NCBI RefSeq assembly: GCF_016908875.1
Contig: NZ_JAFBES010000015.1
Span: forward strand, 1 to 59,468
DNA from: Bacillus ectoiniformans
GTDB lineage: Bacteria; Bacillota; Bacilli; Bacillales; Domibacillaceae
Direction: 5' to 3'
DNA: 59,468 bases
Part shown: piece by piece, positions 17,904 through 26,437 of the stretch
Layout of the letters: each line of letters starts with the position of its first letter
Position numbering within the stretch: the stretch's first letter is position 1
Notes under the pieces: model-generated
Seen by the model: only the letters and a program-made list of their open reading frames with translations
The model's database searches: none
What the model was told of the DNA's origin: nothing
Program-made: the position numbers and the translations under genes

Positions 17904-18134
17904 ATGCTATTAGAAGATTTGATTATACATTTCATTTTACTGAAGAAACAATTGCCAAAACACGCCAACGACCTGCTAGATCATATACAAAAAAGCTATC
18001 TTCTTGGAGATCTAAGCCTGCTGGAATACAAATGTTTGCTTTTTGAACTTGAACAAAGAGGAGCGGAGAAGCCTGGTTTAATGGCCAAATTTCAGTATTT
18101 AGTTCAATCAAACCCATCAGCTTGTTCAGGTTAA
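17904..18134 (+). CDS. YppF-like small protein (76 aa)
   Basis: The translation starts MLLEDLIIHFILLKKQLPKH and contains HANDLLDHIQKSYLLGDLSLLEYKCLLFELE, which resembles the YppF family of small Bacillus proteins of unknown function. It is predicted to be helical and soluble. GGAGG precedes the ATG at good distance and a terminator follows, so it is a monocistronic real gene. No activity can be assigned. Confidence 0.65.
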   Translation: MLLEDLIIHFILLKKQLPKHANDLLDHIQKSYLLGDLSLLEYKCLLFELEQRGAEKPGLMAKFQYLVQSNPSACSG

Positions 18135-18150
18135 ACAGTGTTCAAATGAA

Positions 18151-18173
18151 AAAGCAGCCATGCGGCTGCTTTA
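18151..18173 (+). terminator. Terminator of the YppF-like gene
   Basis: Stem aaagcagcc/ggctgcttt (18151-18159/18164-18172) with loop atgc, directly after the gene on the plus strand. It abuts the stop of the convergent 47-codon gene and may serve both. Confidence 0.8.
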
Positions 18174-18179
18174 TACTGA

Positions 18180-18323
18180 CTAGTCTTTTTTCGCTTTATT
18201 TTCGTTTGGCTGATGAAACGGGCGTCTTTTCCCCCACCAAAACTCGTGGCGGCGTCTCATCATTTCTTCCATCTCGGCCTTCGTCGGTTCCGGTCTTTCT
18301 TCGCGTTTGCGGTTATTGTCCAT
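18180..18323 (-). CDS. Small basic hypothetical protein (47 aa)
   Basis: Starts MDNNRKREERPEPTKAEMEE and contains MMRRRHEFWWGKRRPFHQP. It is highly charged, with a WWG motif between Arg clusters and no membrane segment. AGGAGAG lies 7 bases upstream of the ATG, supporting translation. I do not recognise the family. The Arg/Trp cluster could bind nucleic acid or membrane, but that is speculation. Confidence 0.6.
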   Translation of the reverse strand: MDNNRKREERPEPTKAEMEEMMRRRHEFWWGKRRPFHQPNENKAKKD

Positions 18324-18437
18324 TGTGATCTCTCCTCTCACATAATTGTTGACAGGATATCTTATGAAAAAAAAAGCAAAACGTGAAAGGAAGCTGATGG
18401 CTGTTCAGATTGCTGACGTATTTTTCACCTGATTATA

Positions 18438-19211
18438 TTATCTTTTAGCTGCCCGGTATCCTGCTTTTTCAGCTTCGGCTTTCGTGCAAAATATTTCTTC
18501 AGGCTTCGTTACTTCGTAAGATTGATTTCCTGGAATATGATAAATTTTATCTCCTGAACTTGAAATGTTGCCTTTAATTTGACAATCCTCTGAATGAGAG
18601 GCATTGCCGGCTGAACTGACTGATTCAGATTTCTGCTCATCATTATATCCCCGCTCAGCCACATAATTTTCAAGAGACCATATCCCTGCTTTAGCTTTTT
18701 GAGCAATGGATTGAACTTCCCGAAAGCGCTCTACATACTTCGTGTTAGGAGGAAATATAGCCACCCTCGCTAAACCTTCGGCAATTAACTGTTCATTGAT
18801 CATTTCTCCTTGATGCCACACATACGCGAGAATCCTTCCATACTGATCACGTTCCTGCACATCAAATTCAAGCTCCACCTGCTCGTCTGTCAAGGCGTTC
18901 TTTGTAAATTCGGATGCTTCTGGCCCAAATGGCTGTACACCTTTAGAAGGATGTTTCGTCTCCGGTGTATCTACTAAAGTTAATCGTACTCGTTCCTTTT
19001 TTCCGTTTGCTAACTTCACATCAAACGTGTCTCCATCTACTACATAGATCACTTGCCCTGATAAACGAGAAGCAGGATCTGTTGCACCGTTCTTTTCCTG
19101 CTGAATGTTTGAAGGCTCAGAAGATGCTGGGCTATTCGTCTCCTTAGTCGTATCTGCCGCACATCCGGCGCTTACTAATAAGCAAGCCGCAACTACTAAT
19201 TTTTTATACAA
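18438..19211 (-). CDS. Thermonuclease-family lipoprotein with C-terminal Sunset domain
   Basis: A secreted nuclease anchored to the outer face of the membrane. The lipobox LVSAGC is at the N-terminus, followed by a Ser/Pro linker. The Staphylococcal nuclease fold spans about residues 50-180 (VIYVVDGDTFDV, ERVRLTLVDTPETKH, RDQYGRILAYVW, NEQLIAEGLARV). The C-terminus (CQIKGNISSSGDKIYHIPG ... TKPEEIFCTKAEAEKAGYRAAKR) matches the Sunset domain. The start is TTG with GGAGAG upstream. It resembles B. subtilis YncB and probably degrades external nucleic acids. Confidence 0.85.
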   Translation of the reverse strand: MYKKLVVAACLLVSAGCAADTTKETNSPASSEPSNIQQEKNGATDPASRLSGQVIYVVDGDTFDVKLANGKKERVRLTLVDTPETKHPSKGVQPFGPEASEFTKNALTDEQVELEFDVQERDQYGRILAYVWHQGEMINEQLIAEGLARVAIFPPNTKYVERFREVQSIAQKAKAGIWSLENYVAERGYNDEQKSESVSSAGNASHSEDCQIKGNISSSGDKIYHIPGNQSYEVTKPEEIFCTKAEAEKAGYRAAKR

Positions 19212-19277
19212 TTGGCACTCTCCTTTTCATTCCCCGTGACGTCCTAAGTCTGTAACAGTCCAGATTGAATAGCCAAT

Positions 19278-19865
19278 CTACTGATTTTTGCTGTATTCCT
19301 GCAAAAAATGCAACACATCATTAACGTACGTCTGGCTATGATTGTAAGCAAATATGGCTCGTTCTAACTCTCCGTCTGCAGCTCCATTGGCTTTTAAATA
19401 ATGAGCCGCACTAAAGACCGCATCTTCTAAATCAAATGGATCTGCCTTGCCATCGCCATTTGCATCTACTCCGTATCCCCCATATTTGCTGATGACAGCT
19501 GGATTAACCTTCTCTACATGAGGAATTTCCCCTTTTCCTAGTCCGCTGCAAGTGGGGTGACTCCAGCCTACAAATGTACATGGCATAAACTGCATGTGCC
19601 CTTCAGCACCAGCGGGCGAAAGAAGCGGATCCATTCGTGAAAACTTTGTTTCCACTCGGTGATGGGCCGCTAAAAGCTCCCACGGTACACCATATTCTTT
19701 TTCTGCGGCTTTATAAATGGGTATGTATTCAGCTGGCACTTCTTTAGGAGCCAGCATATTTTTGGGCTTCGGCGGCTGTTCAGTCATTATAAAAATGAGC
19801 AGAATTATAAACGGAATGGCTATTAAAGCCCGGACTACCGAGCGTTTTAATCGTTTTCTTTTCAC
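19278..19865 (-). CDS. Membrane-anchored lytic transglycosylase (SLT domain)
   Basis: Cell-wall hydrolase cleaving glycan strands. A basic N-terminus and one membrane helix (ALIAIPFIILLIFIM) are followed by an SLT/lysozyme-like domain. The likely catalytic Glu is in AAHHRVETKFS, with GAEGHMQFMP and AIFAYNHSQTYV as family motifs. A Ca-binding-like loop DANGDGKADPFD is present. The start is placed at GTG 19865, ten bases after AAGGGG; the ATG at 19904 has no site before it. A perfect Spo0A-type box TTTGTCGAA (minus strand, 19888-19880) overlaps the leader. Confidence 0.82.
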   Translation of the reverse strand: MKRKRLKRSVVRALIAIPFIILLIFIMTEQPPKPKNMLAPKEVPAEYIPIYKAAEKEYGVPWELLAAHHRVETKFSRMDPLLSPAGAEGHMQFMPCTFVGWSHPTCSGLGKGEIPHVEKVNPAVISKYGGYGVDANGDGKADPFDLEDAVFSAAHYLKANGAADGELERAIFAYNHSQTYVNDVLHFLQEYSKNQ

Positions 19866-19951
19866 CTTAATTGTTCCCCTTCGACAAATCATGCATATTT
19901 TCAATTCCTATCTATATTAGAAAAGTCGAAGAGAAACTGCAAGGATTATCA

Positions 19952-20007
19952 AAAAAAATAAAAAAATGCACAGTGTGCTTTTGTTCTAAGACAAGAGACA
20001 CTGTGCA
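19952..20007 (-). terminator. Terminator of the BCCT transporter gene
   Basis: Stem tgcacagtg/cactgtgca (19967-19975/19999-20007) followed on the minus strand by a long T run. Confidence 0.88.
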
Positions 20008-20016
20008 CATTTCTCA

Positions 20017-21528
20017 CTATTTTGCTTTTGGTCCACGCATAGACTGGACAATTTTTTTCCGTTCAAGTGTTAATGAGCGGTATAAAGATACCATCATTAA
20101 AACCATAATTATTGAAAACGGGAAGGCTGCGATGATTAGCGCATTTTGCAAAGCCTGCAGTCCGCCGCTGTACATTAAGATCACTGCAACTAATGATTGT
20201 GCAATTCCCCATGTCATCTTCACCCGATTCGGAGGAGTCAATGAACCATGAGTCGTTTGCATACCTAACACAAAGGTAGCTGAGTCGGCTGATGTGATAA
20301 AGAACGTGCCAACAAGCGTAATAGCTACAATAGAAAGAACAGTTGACCACGGAAACTCATTAAACACAGCAAACAATACTTCTTCTGTCGCATATTTGGT
20401 TAAATCTGTTGCTCCAGACATTTGAATATCCATAGCAGAAGCACCGAACACAGCGAACCAGAAGAAACTCACTAAAGAAGGCATTAAAAGTGTTCCGATT
20501 AAAAATTCGCGAATCGTGCGCCCGCGTGAAACCCGGGCAATAAAAATGCCGACGAACGGTGACCAAGAAATCCACCAAGCCCAATAAAAGATGGTCCATC
20601 CATTGATCCAAGACCGATGTTCCTCATTTAAAGGAGCAATTTGAAAGCTCATCCGCACTAAATTTTGCATATAGGATCCCAATGTATCCGTAAATAAATT
20701 CATGATAAACATGGTAGGTCCAATGACAAGCATTAACACGAGCAACAGAATGGCTAACACCATATTGGTATTACTTAATATTTTTATTCCTTTGCCTAGT
20801 CCGCTCATAGCAGAGATTAAGAATAATACCGTTACTACGGCTATGATGATAAATTGGACACCAAAACTTATCGGAACACCGAATAGAAACGAAAGTCCGC
20901 CGTTTATTTGTGCCGCACCAAACCCAAGTGTAGTGGCTACTCCGACTACAGTTGCAAAGACGGCAATCACATCTATCATTGTTCCTATTGGACCTTTCAC
21001 TTTATCGCCTAACACAGGGGTAAGTGTGGCACTTATTAAACCAGGTTCCCCTTTTCTGAACTTATAATAAGCCAAAGCAAGGGCCACTAAAGCATAGATG
21101 CCCCATGCATGTACTCCCCAATGGAAATACGAGTAGCGCATTGAATCTCTTAATGCTTGATCAGTTCCTGCCTCTGCTAAAGGAGGACTTGAAGCATAAT
21201 GACTGAGCGGCTCAGCTGCCCCCCAAAATACTAAACCAATTCCCATACCTGCACTAAATAGCATCGCAAACCATGTTGGAGTGGAGTAATCCGGCTTTTC
21301 TCCAGGCTTGCCTAATCGAATAGCCCCCACAGGACTAAACACTAAGAATAAACAAAATAACACAATAACGGAAACTAAAATTAAATAATACCAGCCAAAA
21401 GCTGATGTGATGAACGCTTGTACATTTGCTGTGATTTTCTCAAAAGCACCAGGTGCAGCTGCACCGAAGCCAACAGCAATTACGACAAGTGCGATCGTAA
21501 ACCAAAAAACATTTGATATTTTCTTCAT
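20017..21528 (-). CDS. opuD: BCCT-family glycine betaine/choline-type transporter
   Basis: A 503-residue secondary transporter with about 12 membrane helices. Typical betaine/carnitine/choline family motifs are present: [15 protein letters not shown], the aromatic box segment [34 protein letters not shown], and a basic C-terminal tail. It most resembles B. subtilis OpuD, a Na+-coupled osmoprotectant importer active under high osmolarity; choline or carnitine are other possible substrates. AAAGGAG precedes the ATG. The 250-base upstream gap holds no other gene that I can support. Confidence 0.85.
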   Translation of the reverse strand: MKKISNVFWFTIALVVIAVGFGAAAPGAFEKITANVQAFITSAFGWYYLILVSVIVLFCLFLVFSPVGAIRLGKPGEKPDYSTPTWFAMLFSAGMGIGLVFWGAAEPLSHYASSPPLAEAGTDQALRDSMRYSYFHWGVHAWGIYALVALALAYYKFRKGEPGLISATLTPVLGDKVKGPIGTMIDVIAVFATVVGVATTLGFGAAQINGGLSFLFGVPISFGVQFIIIAVVTVLFLISAMSGLGKGIKILSNTNMVLAILLLVLMLVIGPTMFIMNLFTDTLGSYMQNLVRMSFQIAPLNEEHRSWINGWTIFYWAWWISWSPFVGIFIARVSRGRTIREFLIGTLLMPSLVSFFWFAVFGASAMDIQMSGATDLTKYATEEVLFAVFNEFPWSTVLSIVAITLVGTFFITSADSATFVLGMQTTHGSLTPPNRVKMTWGIAQSLVAVILMYSGGLQALQNALIIAAFPFSIIMVLMMVSLYRSLTLERKKIVQSMRGPKAK

Positions 21529-21762
21529 GCATTTCTCCTTTCAAAAATGTCTTTCTAATGCACATGGGAATGGGCAGTATCGGCTGTTTTTTTGTCACAG
21601 CCTTATTTACATTAACAAACTTCGACATTCCCTTCAACTATTAACCACTTGCTGAATAAAAGACATTTTTTTGTTAATATGCGGATTTTAGAATTTTTTT
21701 ATTCTTCTCCCCCTACATTTAACTATCTTGCTAAGTGGCCGACCCTCACTCAAGTCCAATGT

Positions 21763-21785
21763 AAAAAGGCAGCCGCAGCTGCCTT
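21763..21785 (-). terminator. Terminator abutting the stop of the coiled-coil gene
   Basis: Stem aaggcagc/gctgcctt (21766-21773/21778-21785) with loop cgca. It starts inside the last codon region and is followed by TTTTT on the minus strand. Confidence 0.85.
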
Positions 21786-23344
21786 TAATGATGAAGATGA
21801 TTGATTTCCTTTCCAATTTCAACTCCATACACGTCTTTTAATCCATAGGTTCTTTTTTCAGCCAGTTCAATTTTTTTTCGTTCTTCTTTTTCCTCCGTTT
21901 TCGCTTTTAACAGCGCCTCTTGAAATTTCTCTATTTTATGTTTAATTTCTTCCTGCTGATGGGTGATCTCTTCTAGCTGATGTTTAGATCTGTATATTTC
22001 TCCCGTTACTTCTGAATTATAATCAGGATATTTCTCTAAAACGAGCGCAGCAATTTCCGAGAAAATCTTGTCTATTTTCTTTTCTAATTGGGCCTTTTCT
22101 GATTGAAGATAGCTCGATTTAATAAAACCAGATACCGCTTTTAACATCCCTTGCTTTTTATCTGACTCATCTTCTAGCTTTTCATTTATTTTATCTAGCT
22201 TTTCTTGCAGGCGATTATTTCTTACACTAAGATCACCAAAGTATGGCCTGTGTGGATCGTGCTTTAGCATCTGCTTTAACTTTTCATTCAGTTGTTTATG
22301 ATACGACTCCGTTTGATGTAAGGCTGTTTCGTTTGACACAAGCTCTTCTTGTAAAAGAGCAAGACCTTTCTGCCAATCATTTTGCTTTTTGACCAGTTCG
22401 TTGACTGTCCGCAAATGAGATCGATATAACTCAAGCCTATGACTCCATGTGTTTGAGAGCCTGTTAAGATCCGCGTTTTTTTCTTCTTCCGTTAAGTATG
22501 GCAAAGCTGTCTGCATAATGACAATAGGGATTAACCCTTTGTTATAAAGCAGGTTTTGATAGCGGTACAGCACTGTTCCACCTTTTAAAATAAGGGATAG
22601 CAGCAAATTAGGATTCGTCATCCATGAAAAATATGCCATTTCCTCAGGCGGCTGACTCTCTTCATTTTTATTAAATGACTGAAGTAAATATTTATAGAAT
22701 TCAAAACCTGTGCGGTCGGTAATTTCAGTAAATAAGAAAAAGAGGCCGTAGTCTTTAATTGCCTGTTCAAGTTCAATGCCAGTCATGGCGGCCATATCTA
22801 ATGACTGCATCAGCTGCTCCTGATAGTAACCCGGCAGGTCTTGAATAAACCCGACAATCTCCTCCACCCAAAAGGCAGAGGAGTGATCACGTTTTGACTG
22901 TTCTTCGATCAAATGACGATACATCTCTTTCATTTCCCAATGAATAATAAATTCTAGTTTGTTTTTATTGAAGGATTGTTCATAGGTTTCTTTAAAATCC
23001 TTATATTGTTTTTGCATCTGAGCAAATAATTCTTCTATTAGATCCTGACACTGTTTCTCAATTTCATAAGCATCCTTAAAACTCCTGCCAGGCAGCTTTA
23101 ACGTTTGACTTAGTTGCAAGAGCAAATCTAGCTGCAGTTCTTCTGCTTCTTGACCTTTTAATTCTTCTGCTTCCTTCTCCATCCATTTATAGAAATGATC
23201 GGATTGCTCTTTCGAAACCATATCTTTCGTTTTTGAGGAAACAAGCTCCCATACATTTAAGTCCTTCATCATCACGTATACAAATCTTAAATGATTGTCC
23301 TTTAAAGAAACTAATGCCTGTGCTAATTGTGTGCCTTCTACCAT
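21785..23344 (-). CDS. Orphan coiled-coil protein (519 aa)
   Basis: Function not recognised. The first ~320 residues are mixed helical with hydrophobic stretches (LLLSLILKGGTVLYRYQNLL, GLIPIVIMQTALPYL) but no clear signal peptide. Residues ~320-500 are strongly heptad-like, Lys/Glu-rich coiled coil (ELVKKQNDWQKGLALLQEEL, NNRLQEKLDKINEKLEDESD, KSSYLQSEKAQLEKKIDKIF). The start has only a weak site (GGACGGA). It is monocistronic with its own terminator. The Lys-rich middle (KKQGMLKAVSGFIKSSYLQ) could associate with membrane. A structural or tethering role is a guess. Confidence 0.65.
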   Translation of the reverse strand: MVEGTQLAQALVSLKDNHLRFVYVMMKDLNVWELVSSKTKDMVSKEQSDHFYKWMEKEAEELKGQEAEELQLDLLLQLSQTLKLPGRSFKDAYEIEKQCQDLIEELFAQMQKQYKDFKETYEQSFNKNKLEFIIHWEMKEMYRHLIEEQSKRDHSSAFWVEEIVGFIQDLPGYYQEQLMQSLDMAAMTGIELEQAIKDYGLFFLFTEITDRTGFEFYKYLLQSFNKNEESQPPEEMAYFSWMTNPNLLLSLILKGGTVLYRYQNLLYNKGLIPIVIMQTALPYLTEEEKNADLNRLSNTWSHRLELYRSHLRTVNELVKKQNDWQKGLALLQEELVSNETALHQTESYHKQLNEKLKQMLKHDPHRPYFGDLSVRNNRLQEKLDKINEKLEDESDKKQGMLKAVSGFIKSSYLQSEKAQLEKKIDKIFSEIAALVLEKYPDYNSEVTGEIYRSKHQLEEITHQQEEIKHKIEKFQEALLKAKTEEKEERKKIELAEKRTYGLKDVYGVEIGKEINHLHH

Positions 23345-23482
23345 TTACATCCGTCCAATCTTTTCTTGATCATGTACAACTATTATATACAAAACGAGGG
23401 CAAATATCGATTATTAACGAGATTCAAACATGCTTGTCGAATGATGTCAAATAAAATATTTGAACTTTTTTTGAAATTTCTC

Positions 23483-23511
23483 TTGCCAAAACTTGGATTA
23501 TTTTTTAAAAT
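23483..23511 (+). promoter_or_regulatory. Sigma-A promoter of the DUF485/symporter operon
   Basis: TTGCCA (23483-23488), a 17-base spacer and TAAAAT (23506-23511) give a start near 23518. Confidence 0.65.
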
Positions 23512-23531
23512 TAACACATAATTCTGAAACT

Positions 23532-23545
23532 TGAAACCGGTTTCA
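23532..23545. promoter_or_regulatory. cre site (CcpA operator)
   Basis: TGAAACCGGTTTCA fits the cre consensus TGWAANCGNTNWCA at every fixed position and is fully palindromic. It lies just downstream of the inferred start, where bound CcpA would block transcription when preferred sugars are present. Confidence 0.85.
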
Positions 23546-23572
23546 GAATAATACGCTTCAAGGGGGATGTAT

Positions 23573-23932
23573 ATGGATAATCGAATTTTGAAAGCGGATT
23601 CACCCAAAAAGAAAGCGATTGATTACGAGGAGATTGCAGCTAGCGCTGACTTTCAATCCTTAGTAAAAAAGAAAAATAGCTTTCTGTTGCCTATGTCGTT
23701 ATTCTTCTTAGCTTTTTACTTTTCTTTGCCTCTTATGACTTCCTACTCAAAAGTTTTAAATACTCCTGCAATCGGCGCTATTTCATGGGTATGGATCTTC
23801 GCATTAGCCCAGTTCATCATGACTTGGACTCTTTGTATGATGTATGTTAAAAAAGCCAACAAGTTTGATGAAATGGCCGAAGAGATTATTAAAGACTACC
23901 AAACGGATGATGAAGGGGAAAAAAGCTTATGA
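23573..23932 (+). CDS. DUF485 membrane protein, partner of the symporter
   Basis: A 119-residue protein with two membrane helices (FLLPMSLFFLAFYFSLPLM and WVWIFALAQFIMTWTLCMMYV) and charged ends, as in DUF485/YjcH/YwcB proteins that precede acetate permease-type symporters. The start is the second ATG (23573) because the ATG at 23567 touches the AAGGGGG site. The stop overlaps the symporter start by ATGA, indicating translational coupling and a shared complex or function. Confidence 0.85.
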   Translation: MDNRILKADSPKKKAIDYEEIAASADFQSLVKKKNSFLLPMSLFFLAFYFSLPLMTSYSKVLNTPAIGAISWVWIFALAQFIMTWTLCMMYVKKANKFDEMAEEIIKDYQTDDEGEKSL

Positions 23933-25455
23933 GTATAATTGGATTAGCGTTTTTTGTCAGCATTGTAGGCTTGACACTAGTAGTTACTTGGTGGGCGGCT
24001 AAACGAACGAACACTGCCAGTGAGTTTTACACAGCCGGAGGCGGACTGACCGGCTGGCAAAATGGTATTGCGATTGCGGGTGACTATTTATCTGCTGCCT
24101 CGTTTCTTGGAATAGCCGGTGCCATCGCTCTTAATGGATTTGATGGGTTCTTCTTCAGTATCGGGTACTTAGTAGCTTACCTGGTTGTTCTTTATATCGT
24201 TGCTGAACCATTACGTAATTTAGGGAAATATACGCTGGCGGATATGATCACGGCTCGATTCAACCAAAAGAAAATCCGCGCGACGGCCGCTTTCAGTACA
24301 ATCACGATTGTAATATTCTATATGATTGCACAGCTTGTAGGTGCAGGAGCGCTTATTCAGTTGCTTTTAGGCATTGATTACTGGATCGCAGTTCTGATTG
24401 TTGGAACGATGATGACCATTTATGTATTGTTTGGCGGAATGGCTGCCACTAGCTGGGTACAAATTATTAAAGCAGTTCTATTAATGATTGGTACTGTCAT
24501 CATTTCATTCTTAGTTTTAATGAAGTTTAATTTCAATATCTTAGAGATGTTTTCACAAATGAAGACGGCTACGCCACTAGGTGAAAACTTCCTGAACCCT
24601 GGAGTTAAATACAAAAACCCGATTGACACGATGTCAATTACAATGGCATTAGTGCTTGGTACAGCTGGATTGCCGCATATCCTTATGCGCTTCTTCACTG
24701 TAAAAGATGCGAAAACAGCTAGAAGCTCCGTTGTTGTCGCTACTTGGATTGTAGGTATCTTCTACATTTTAACTATTTTCTTAGGCTTCGGTGCTGCCGC
24801 ATTTGTTGGAGCAGATGATATTATTGCTGCTAACGCAGCCGGCAACATGGCCGCGCCATTACTTGCCCAAGCTTTAGGCGGAGATCTATTAATGTCCTTT
24901 GTATCTGCGGTAGCATTTGCTACTATTTTAGCGGTAGTAGCTGGATTAGTATTGTCAGGAGCTTCAGCCTTTGCCCATGATATTTATGGTGAAATTATCA
25001 AAAAAGGTAAAATCACTGAGAAACAGCAAATGCTTGCTGCTCGCTATGCGTCTATTACCGTTTCCGTTCTTTCTGTTGTCCTAGCTTTATTTGCTCAAAA
25101 AATGAATGTCGCGTTCCTTGTTTCATTAGCATTCTGTGTAGCAGCAAGTGCGAACTTACCAGTTATTATCTACACGATCTACTGGAAAAAGTTCAACACA
25201 ACAGGCGCAGTTACAGGTATGATTGTAGGTCTTGTATCGGCTTTAGTGCTTGTGGCGATCAGCCCGAACGTACTAAGCCCAGAAGGTACAGCTATTCTTG
25301 TTGGGAACCCAATCTTCCCATTAACGAACCCGGCCATTGTTTCCGTTCCATTAGGCTTCCTCGGCGGTTATCTCGGTACGGTACTATCAGCCAAAGCAGA
25401 TGCACGCAAATATGCTGAAGTTACCGTTAAAGCGAATACAGGATTAAAGGGTTAA
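23929..25455 (+). CDS. Sodium:solute symporter, ActP/YwcA type (acetate or related monocarboxylate)
   Basis: A 508-residue SSSF symporter with about 13 membrane helices. Motifs include an EFYTAGGGLTGWQNGIAIAGDYLSAASFLGI-type start of transport core (family region GDYLSAASFLG), GVKYKNPIDT and GLPHILMRFFTVKDAKTARSS, all characteristic of the ActP subfamily. It is coupled to the DUF485 gene and is under an apparent CcpA operator, which fits uptake of acetate after glucose is used up. The exact substrate is inferred. Confidence 0.87.
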   Translation: MSIIGLAFFVSIVGLTLVVTWWAAKRTNTASEFYTAGGGLTGWQNGIAIAGDYLSAASFLGIAGAIALNGFDGFFFSIGYLVAYLVVLYIVAEPLRNLGKYTLADMITARFNQKKIRATAAFSTITIVIFYMIAQLVGAGALIQLLLGIDYWIAVLIVGTMMTIYVLFGGMAATSWVQIIKAVLLMIGTVIISFLVLMKFNFNILEMFSQMKTATPLGENFLNPGVKYKNPIDTMSITMALVLGTAGLPHILMRFFTVKDAKTARSSVVVATWIVGIFYILTIFLGFGAAAFVGADDIIAANAAGNMAAPLLAQALGGDLLMSFVSAVAFATILAVVAGLVLSGASAFAHDIYGEIIKKGKITEKQQMLAARYASITVSVLSVVLALFAQKMNVAFLVSLAFCVAASANLPVIIYTIYWKKFNTTGAVTGMIVGLVSALVLVAISPNVLSPEGTAILVGNPIFPLTNPAIVSVPLGFLGGYLGTVLSAKADARKYAEVTVKANTGLKG

Positions 25456-25461
25456 ACCTTG

Positions 25462-25491
25462 CAGCAGGTGCTTAGGCATCTGCTGTTTTTT
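25462..25491 (+). terminator. Terminator of the symporter operon
   Basis: Stem cagcaggtgc/gcatctgctg (25462-25471/25476-25485) with a 4-base loop and T7. Confidence 0.9.
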
Positions 25492-25603
25492 TATGGAATG
25501 AACTGAGTACTTTTGTATGAATAGACGAAAAATCCTTTATTTTTGGTCGCTTCGTGGATATTATTGCTATAATAGAAAGAAAAAGTAAAAGGTGGAGAAC
25601 AAT

Positions 25604-26329
25604 ATGAAAAAAGTAACTGCACTTTTGATCTTGACTTGTCTGTTCTTCTTATCTGCCCCCTCCCCTTCTTTGGGTGCAATGACCATGCCCGCTTTTGAGC
25701 GCAGCATCGAGCAATCAATCGGAAACGTGAAGGATTCCCAACAGTTAATTATCGTAGAGGGCCAACAAAAGAACTTTCGAGCGGTTTATCGAACGTATGA
25801 ATTCACGAACGGTAAATGGGTAAAAAAATCTGTTTCCCCTGCAGTCGTTGGAAAGAATGGAATTTCGCCTTATAAAATAGAAGGTGATGGAGCCTCTCCT
25901 CAAGGTCTGTTTGCCATTGGTGAATCATTTGGATACGGAGCTAAACCTGCGAACTTAAAAGTTAAATACACAAGAACAAATCACTATCATTATTGGGTAG
26001 ATGATGTTCAGTCACCTGATTATAATAAGTGGGTGTACTATAAAGGAAATCCATATACTAGATGGAAATCTTTCGAACGTTTAAACCATCCGCTATACAA
26101 ACATGCATTAATTATCCGCTACAATGAACGACCTATTAAAGGGAAAGGCAGTGCCATCTTTATTCATCGCTGGCGCTACTCAACGGTTCCTACGGCTGGA
26201 TGTGTTGCCTTATCTGAACCTGATCTTGTAAAGACATTGCAATGGATCGATCCTTATAAAAACCCAAAAATAATCATGGGTGATCAAACTTCCATTTTAA
26301 ATAAGCTGAACACCTATCCAACTAAATAA
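25604..26329 (+). CDS. Secreted L,D-transpeptidase (YkuD-type catalytic domain)
   Basis: A 241-residue exported protein. The signal peptide is clear (MKKVTALLILTCLFFLSAPSPSLGAM). The catalytic region is in the C-terminal half: IFIHRWRYSTVPTAGCVALSE gives the His and the nucleophilic Cys of the H-x(n)-T-x-GC pattern. It would crosslink or modify peptidoglycan peptides, or hydrolyse them as related enzymes do. AAAGGTGGAG precedes the ATG. It has its own terminator and is separate from the next operon. Confidence 0.83.
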   Translation: MKKVTALLILTCLFFLSAPSPSLGAMTMPAFERSIEQSIGNVKDSQQLIIVEGQQKNFRAVYRTYEFTNGKWVKKSVSPAVVGKNGISPYKIEGDGASPQGLFAIGESFGYGAKPANLKVKYTRTNHYHYWVDDVQSPDYNKWVYYKGNPYTRWKSFERLNHPLYKHALIIRYNERPIKGKGSAIFIHRWRYSTVPTAGCVALSEPDLVKTLQWIDPYKNPKIIMGDQTSILNKLNTYPTK

Positions 26330-26342
26330 GATTTTCTTCATC

Positions 26343-26371
26343 AACCGTCAATCAAATGACGGTTTTTTTAA
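26343..26371 (+). terminator. Terminator of the L,D-transpeptidase gene
   Basis: Stem aaccgtca/tgacggtt (26343-26350/26357-26364) with a 6-base loop, followed by T7. Confidence 0.88.
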
Positions 26372-26437
26372 TTCTTTTCCTGTCTTGTACATATAGTACT
26401 AATATGGGCAATCCCTTCTAAACAAGGAGGATCATCT

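Noticed and set aside
20702-21067. Open frame of 121 codons antisense to the BCCT transporter
   Set aside because: Composition is the complement of membrane helices; no translation signal.
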